The notes under the pieces: generated by a model
Databases searched by the model: none
What the model was told of the DNA's origin: nothing
What the model saw: only the letters and a program-made list of their open reading frames with translations
In this document: positions 56,260-64,000 of the stretch, piece by piece
Layout: each line of letters opens with the position of its first letter
Position numbering within the stretch: the stretch's first letter is position 1
Made by a program: the position numbers and the translations under genes
NCBI RefSeq assembly: GCF_040545335.1
Contig: NZ_JBEPLU010000001.1
Location: 1,798,001 to 1,862,000, forward strand
Direction of reading: 5' to 3'
Source: Phenylobacterium koreense
Lineage (GTDB): Bacteria; Pseudomonadota; Alphaproteobacteria; Caulobacterales; Caulobacteraceae
DNA: 64,000 bases

Positions 56260-56294
56260 GAAATAGGCCCGCCCTCATGAGACTGTCAACCCTT

Positions 56295-56316
56295 CCGATT
56301 TAATCGGATGCGAATT
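56295..56316. promoter_or_regulatory. OhrR-type operator, site 2
   Basis: A perfect 13-base palindrome CCGATTTAATCGG (56295-56307), continuing as ATCGGATGCGAA. CGATTTAATCG differs from the site-1 core CGATTAAATCG by one base, and ATCGGAT(A/G)CGA occurs in both sites in the same direction. It lies toward the ohrR side of the gap. Confidence 0.7.
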
Positions 56317-56374
56317 ATATTTGCGGCGAAGCCCGGACCTCCCTGTCCTGAAAGGCCCACCCCGAAAGGTCCTC

Positions 56375-56827
56375 ATGTCCAAGACCGACGCCGCCAAAGC
56401 CCCGAGGCTGGCCGACTTCCTTTGCTTCGCCGTCTATTCGGCGAACCTCGCCTATGGCCGGGCCTACAAGCCCATCCTCGAAGAGCTGGGCCTGACCTAC
56501 ACCCAGTGGATCATCATCGTGGCGCTGTGGGAGGAGGACGGCCTCAGCATCAAGGCGCTGGGCGAGAAGCTGTTCCTGGAGTCGAACACGCTCACGCCGA
56601 TCCTGAAGAAGCTTGAGAAAGATGGCTATCTGGAGCGACGTCGCGACCCGAAGGACGAACGCCAGCTCGTCATCACCCTGACCGAAGCTGGGCGCGCATT
56701 GCGGGAAAAGGGCGGCCAGCGAACCCTGGTGGCCGCGACGGGCCTCGACCCGGAAGAGTTCGCCCAGGTGCAGAAGACCATCTCGAAGGTGCGAGACAAC
56801 CTGATCCGCCACGTCGAGGGGGCGTGA
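56375..56827 (+). CDS. ohrR: organic-peroxide-sensing MarR regulator OhrR
   Basis: A 150-residue MarR-family repressor that is released from DNA when organic peroxide oxidises its cysteine. The sensor is C17 in ADFLCFAVYSANLAYGRAYKPIL, and the winged HTH has LSIKALGEKLFLESNTLTPILKKLEKDGYLERRRDPKDERQ. No second cysteine is visible, as in the one-Cys OhrR. The start ATG 56375 is preceded by AAAGG. Its own and the ohr promoter lie in the palindrome-rich gap. Confidence 0.94.
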   Translation: MSKTDAAKAPRLADFLCFAVYSANLAYGRAYKPILEELGLTYTQWIIIVALWEEDGLSIKALGEKLFLESNTLTPILKKLEKDGYLERRRDPKDERQLVITLTEAGRALREKGGQRTLVAATGLDPEEFAQVQKTISKVRDNLIRHVEGA

Positions 56828-56854
56828 CGGAAAACCAGCCGAACGGCTGAGGTC

Positions 56855-56995
56855 TTCCCGTCACCTTCTCCCTCCCTGCCATGGGGTGGGACGGACCGCA
56901 AAGCTGCAAGGCGGGCCTGCTGAGTCAGCAATACCCCTCCCGTCTCGTCGAGCCTGGGACTCGGCCTCCCCCAGCGGGGGAGAGTATCCAAAGTC
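56855..56995. repeat. intergenic hairpin region between ohrR and gyrB
   Basis: The 169-base gap between convergent ohrR and gyrB contains a hairpin CTCCCCC-AGC-GGGGGAG, CGGGAGG-type segments and a short GCCGAACGGC palindrome. It looks like a remnant repeat and may end transcripts from both sides. No gene visible. Confidence 0.4.
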
Positions 56996-56996
56996 C

Positions 56997-60562
<3,566 letters not shown>

Positions 60563-60648
60563 CGACGCGTCATAGCCGGTTTCGCGGCCCGGGGCGAAGG
60601 CTTGAGCGCGAGGCGGGTTCGGCTAGGCTGCAGCGTTTGGGGGACGTG

Positions 60649-62229
60649 ATGGCCTTGAGACTTTCGATACTGCTCGGGGCCGCGACGGCGCTGGTTCTCG
60701 TTACGGGTTCGTCGGCCGCGCCGCGCTCGCCGGTGGTGACCAATCCCGACTGGCTGCAGCAGCCGAGCGCGGACGACATCGCCCAGCATTATCCGAAGGT
60801 GGCGATGGGCCTGCAGATCGACGGCAGGGCGATCGTCTCCTGCGTGGTCGATTCCTACGGCGCGCTTGAGAACTGCGCCCTGGTGAGCGCGACGCCCGCG
60901 GGGCTCGGCTTCGGCGAGGCCGCGATGGCGCTGACCAGGCGGTTCCGCATGAAGCCGAAGATGGTCGACGGCCGTCCGGTAGAGGGCGGGACGGTGCGTA
61001 TTCCGGTCCGCTTCGCCGGGCCCAAGTTCGAGGGGGAGGCTCCGACGCGGGCGGCGGTCTCGCCTGACGCGTTGCAGCCTGCGCGGCGGATCGTCGAGGC
61101 GACGCGGAGCTCGGGCGCACTCGCTGCGGCGATCGAGACCATAGTCCGGAGCGCGGATCTGGAGAGCCCCGGTGTCGATGCCGCGACCATCGAAGCCGGC
61201 CGCCAAGCGTTTCTCGCCACCACGCCTGTCCTGCGCGAGCGATTGGCCGAGGCGATGCCGCGGGTCTATGCGGAGATCTTCAGCCCATCGGAGCTGCAGG
61301 AGATCGCAGCCTTCATGGAGAGCACGACCGGGCGGCGGATGGCGGCAGGTCAGGCCGAGGTCGCCCGGCGCATGGGCGAAGAACTGGCAGGCTCGGCCCC
61401 ACAGATCCTCAAGGCGGCGCGCGCGGAGTTCTGCCAGGCCCGCAATTGCGATCCTGCCCCGACGCCTGCGGACCTGCGGCAGATGGCGGCCACCGAGGTG
61501 ATCGTCACCGCGCCGGAATGGAGCGAGCAACCTGGCGGGCAGGAGATCCTGGCGGCCTATCCGGGCGCGCCGAGAAGCCTGCTGATCAGCGGCTGGGCGC
61601 GGCTCGCCTGCAGGCTCGACAAGATGGGATTGCTTACCGAGTGCAAGGTGGTGCTGGAGCGTCCTGCGGACCTCGGATTTGGCGCTGCGGCCCTCTCCCT
61701 CGTCCCCAGATATCGGCTGGCGCCGCGGCTGATGGCCCAGGGGGCGGGCGGCGAGAGCGTCGCTCTGACGGTCCCGTTCGTGGCGCCTCCCCTGCCCGCC
61801 GCCCCGGCCGATGAGGCGCGCAAGCCCCAGCCCTCGAAAGCGCTCGACCTTGCGCGGGAACTCGTGAAGGGGCGCGCCGAGGAGGCGGCCGCCATGAGAT
61901 CGGCCCTTGCCGACATGTTCGCCGATCCAGGCCTCGCGCCTTCGCCCCTGCAGCCCCGGACGGACGCGGTCGCCGCCTATCTGCGCGCATTCGACGCAGC
62001 GGTCCCGGACATCCGGGAGGCCGGCGCGGAGGCCTATGCCGCCGCTTTCACCGAGGAACAGCTAGGCCATCTGCTGGCGTTCCGCCGCAGCCCGGCCGGT
62101 CTCGCCTGGATCGCCAAGGGAGCCGCCGTCAGCGAAGCGCTCCGGCGGGAGCTCTCGATCATCAACGCCGCCCATGTCAGGGATGCGCGGAAGATCTTCT
62201 GCGAGAAGCGGAGCTGCGAGGTCGGCTGA
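60649..62229 (+). CDS. secreted tandem-duplicated TonB-C-like/DUF2059 protein
   Basis: A 526-residue protein with an N-terminal signal (about 1-24: LSILLGAATALVLVTG). It consists of two repeats, each with a TonB C-terminal-like domain (C65 region DSYGALENC, ending VRIPVRF, and C321 region CRLDKMGLLTEC) and a DUF2059-like helical domain (SPSELQEIAAFMESTTGRRM and TEEQLGHLLAFRRSPAGLAW). Four cysteines in each half are spaced exactly 256 residues apart (65/321, 76/332, 262/518, 267/523), as is W35/W291. Function unknown; exported and probably disulfide-bonded. It interrupts the dnaN-recF order. Start ATG 60649 has GGGGGA upstream. Confidence 0.8.
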   Translation: MALRLSILLGAATALVLVTGSSAAPRSPVVTNPDWLQQPSADDIAQHYPKVAMGLQIDGRAIVSCVVDSYGALENCALVSATPAGLGFGEAAMALTRRFRMKPKMVDGRPVEGGTVRIPVRFAGPKFEGEAPTRAAVSPDALQPARRIVEATRSSGALAAAIETIVRSADLESPGVDAATIEAGRQAFLATTPVLRERLAEAMPRVYAEIFSPSELQEIAAFMESTTGRRMAAGQAEVARRMGEELAGSAPQILKAARAEFCQARNCDPAPTPADLRQMAATEVIVTAPEWSEQPGGQEILAAYPGAPRSLLISGWARLACRLDKMGLLTECKVVLERPADLGFGAAALSLVPRYRLAPRLMAQGAGGESVALTVPFVAPPLPAAPADEARKPQPSKALDLARELVKGRAEEAAAMRSALADMFADPGLAPSPLQPRTDAVAAYLRAFDAAVPDIREAGAEAYAAAFTEEQLGHLLAFRRSPAGLAWIAKGAAVSEALRRELSIINAAHVRDARKIFCEKRSCEVG

Positions 62230-62235
62230 CCTGCC

Positions 62236-63354
62236 TTAGACCCGCAGCGGCATCAGGACGTACTGGACATCGGCGTCCACCGGGTCGAGCACCAGGGCCG
62301 GATCGTTCGGGCCGCCGAAGCGGAACTCGGCGATCTCGCCGGCGATCTGGTCGGTCACGTCCAGCAGGTAGCGGGCGTTGAACGACAACTCGAAGGCCTC
62401 GCCGGCGTACTCGACTTCCAGTTCCTCGACGGCCTGGCCGGCTTCCATGTTGCGGACGGTCAGGATGATTCGGCCGGGTTCGATAGCCACGCGGACCGAT
62501 CGGCTCTTCTCGGCCGAGATGGTGGCGACGCGGTCGACGGCCTGGGCGAACAGCTTGTTGTCCACCAGCATGACCCGGTCGTTCCCCTTGGGGATCACGC
62601 GGCTGTAGTCGGGGAACGAGCCGTCGATGACCTTGGAGGTCAGGGCCGCGCCGTTGAAGTCGAGGCGGATCTTCTGCGGGCTGACCTGCAGGTCGACGCT
62701 CTCGCCGGCGTCTTCGAGCAGGCGGCGGGCCTCGGCGATGGTCTTGCGCGGGACGATGACGCCCGGGGCGCCGGCCGAGCCTTCCGGCGCGGCCATCTCG
62801 GCCAGGGCCAGGCGATGGCCGTCGGTGGCCACGGCGCGCAGCTTCTGGGCGCCGTTTTCCACGACCGTGTGCAGGTAGAGGCCGTTCAGGTAGTAGCGCG
62901 TTTCCTCGGTGGAGATGGCGAAGCGGGTCTTGTCGATGAGGCGGATAAGGTCGGTGACGTCCACGCCGACGCGGCTGGACAGCCCTTCCGAGGACATGAC
63001 CGGGAAGTCGCCAGCCGGCAGGACCGGCAGGTTGAACCGCGAGCGGCCGGCCGCGACGGTGAGGCGCGGATCTTCGCCGGTGAAGGACAGCGAGACGTCG
63101 GCGCCCTCGGGCAGCTTACGGACGATCTCGTAGAGCGTGTGGGCCGGCGCGGTGATCTGGCCGGGCTGGTCCACCTGGGCCAGGGCCTCGTCGATGATCT
63201 CCATGTCCAGGTCGGCGGCCGAGAAGGTCAGCCGGTCGCCCTCTGCCGATAGCAGCACGTTCGAGAGGATCGGGATGGTGTTGCGGCGCTCCACCGCGCT
63301 CTGCACATGTCCCAGCGCCTTCATCAGCGCCGCCCGTTCGATCGTCAGCTTCAT
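62236..63354 (-). CDS. dnaN: DNA polymerase III subunit beta (sliding clamp)
   Basis: A 372-residue beta clamp, which forms a ring on DNA and tethers the polymerase. MKLTIERAALMKALGHVQSAVERRNTIPILSNVLL starts the first domain; DGHRLALAE and GNDRVMLVDNKLFAQAVDRVATIS follow, and the C-terminus QYVLMPLRV is the end of the third domain. The start is the ATG at 63354, fitting MKLTIERA; a longer frame is not supported. It is separated from recF by the duplicated DUF2059 gene. Confidence 0.97.
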   Translation of the reverse strand: MKLTIERAALMKALGHVQSAVERRNTIPILSNVLLSAEGDRLTFSAADLDMEIIDEALAQVDQPGQITAPAHTLYEIVRKLPEGADVSLSFTGEDPRLTVAAGRSRFNLPVLPAGDFPVMSSEGLSSRVGVDVTDLIRLIDKTRFAISTEETRYYLNGLYLHTVVENGAQKLRAVATDGHRLALAEMAAPEGSAGAPGVIVPRKTIAEARRLLEDAGESVDLQVSPQKIRLDFNGAALTSKVIDGSFPDYSRVIPKGNDRVMLVDNKLFAQAVDRVATISAEKSRSVRVAIEPGRIILTVRNMEAGQAVEELEVEYAGEAFELSFNARYLLDVTDQIAGEIAEFRFGGPNDPALVLDPVDADVQYVLMPLRV

Positions 63355-63493
63355 GTTCAGGTCCGAATCTCCAGACGCCGGCGCCACGGCGCGCCGCCGC
63401 CCCCTACGCTGGAGGGACTTGGGACATTAGCCGAAATGCAGCGCTGTTAAAGGCCCCTGCAACCATCTGGGCCGGGGATCGCTGCTAAACCCT

Positions 63494-64000
63494 TCAAGCG
63501 TCAGCGATATCGAAGCGCACGGAGGAGCGGCCGAAGTCGAGGGCGACGGTCTCGAACTGGGTCAGGAGGTCGATGCCCAGCATGATGGTCGGGGTGTCGT
63601 GCAGGTCCCAGAGCTTGAAGACCGGCATGTCGGTGAACACCACCGGGACGTTGCCCAGGTTGAGGCCGCCGATGCGGATGAAGGGCAGGTAGAGCTGGTC
63701 GCCGCCGATCGATTCGCCGGCGATCGACATCAGGGTGACCTTCTGCGCCAGGGCGTTGGCGGTGCGGTCGGTCTGCTCGATGATCCGGCGCAAGGCCCTG
63801 TTTCCAATGGAGAATTGCGAGCCCGAATCGATCATCGCGCTGATCTTCCGGCCATTGAGGTCGGCGTCGACCATGGTGAGCTGGCCGGACTTGCGGCGGG
63901 CCGGCACCACCACCCGGCCCTTGCGGGCGCCGTCGTCGCGCGAGCGGGTGATCTCCAGCATCTGGCCGGCGAAACCCATCACCAGCCGCTGGCCCTTGAG
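63494..64000 (-). CDS. retropepsin-like aspartic protease family protein (3'-end cut by window)
   Basis: The frame stays open to the window end with no clear start, so the N-terminus lies beyond 64000. About 169 codons are visible. The core AMIDSGSQFSIGNRALRRII holds the retropepsin D-S-G active-site pattern, and LGIDLLTQF is the downstream psi-loop region of clan AA proteases. Such single-domain members act as dimers; their targets in alphaproteobacteria are mostly unknown. It lies upstream of dnaN on the same strand. Confidence 0.8.
   Translation of the reverse strand, partial: LKGQRLVMGFAGQMLEITRSRDDGARKGRVVVPARRKSGQLTMVDADLNGRKISAMIDSGSQFSIGNRALRRIIEQTDRTANALAQKVTLMSIAGESIGGDQLYLPFIRIGGLNLGNVPVVFTDMPVFKLWDLHDTPTIMLGIDLLTQFETVALDFGRSSVRFDIADA

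Noticed and set aside
62231..64000. Possible chromosome origin near dnaN/recF/gyrB
   Set aside because: No dnaA gene and no cluster of TTATCCACA-type boxes seen; dnaN can be away from the origin in this group.

Overview
The window is a GC-rich, densely coded bacterial chromosome segment with genes on both strands, gaps mostly under 200 bases and no tRNA, rRNA, phage, transposase or CRISPR array that I can see. Gene content points to an alphaproteobacterium of the Caulobacterales, probably a Phenylobacterium- or Caulobacter-like aerobe. The pointers are a class I lysyl-tRNA synthetase, the rbfA-truB-rpsO-pnp block, the dnaN/recF/gyrB block, several TonB-dependent receptors, and many SDRs, flavoenzymes and acyl-CoA enzymes. 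The genus assignment is inference.

Layout. 1-5 kb: end of a dienelactone-hydrolase-like gene, then rbfA-truB-rpsO-pnp (ribosome maturation, tRNA pseudouridylation, S15, PNPase) with strong terminators and a structured pnp leader. 4.8-12 kb: an SRAP/YedK protein, a hybrid histidine kinase, SDRs, a quinone oxidoreductase, a DUF1232 protein and a lipoprotein. 12-20 kb: coaBC, a cytochrome c, and the glycolate oxidase operon glcDEF followed closely by a TonB receptor that lacks a visible signal peptide. 20-33 kb: a lone PhnD-type binding lipoprotein, lysS, an M28 peptidase, a carboxymuconolactone-decarboxylase/SDR pair, a divergent ArsR/SRPBCC pair around a palindromic operator, ilvA with an FKBP isomerase, mannose-1-phosphate guanylyltransferase facing a GmhB-like phosphatase, and an unannotated 35-codon gene with its own promoter, RBS and terminator.

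33-46 kb: MerR regulator, acyl-CoA dehydrogenase and OsmC; then vsr, an FAD monooxygenase, cysK and a C5 cytosine methyltransferase on the minus strand; an amidohydrolase, recQ, a methyltransferase/cytidylyltransferase pair and an Hsp20 with a sigma-32-like promoter. 46-56 kb: a Baeyer-Villiger-type monooxygenase, a TonB receptor plus PepSY membrane protein behind a Fur-box-like site, an MFS transporter, and an operon of a DUF1097 membrane protein, a Tat-exported epoxide-hydrolase-like enzyme and a Tat-exported thioredoxin-fold protein lacking the second cysteine of its CxxC. 56-64 kb: the ohr/ohrR peroxide switch with two operator-like palindromes, gyrB-recF, an exactly duplicated two-times-256-residue secreted protein sitting between recF and dnaN, dnaN, and the end of a retropepsin-like protein.

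Between genes there are two copies of a bipartite palindromic repeat, a 137-bp element with perfect 12-bp inverted termini, and several shorter hairpin repeats. I do not see a large defence or mobile system. The least explained items are the 256-residue duplicated protein, the 35-codon gene, the exported thioredoxin-like/hydrolase operon, and the vsr-methyltransferase cluster.
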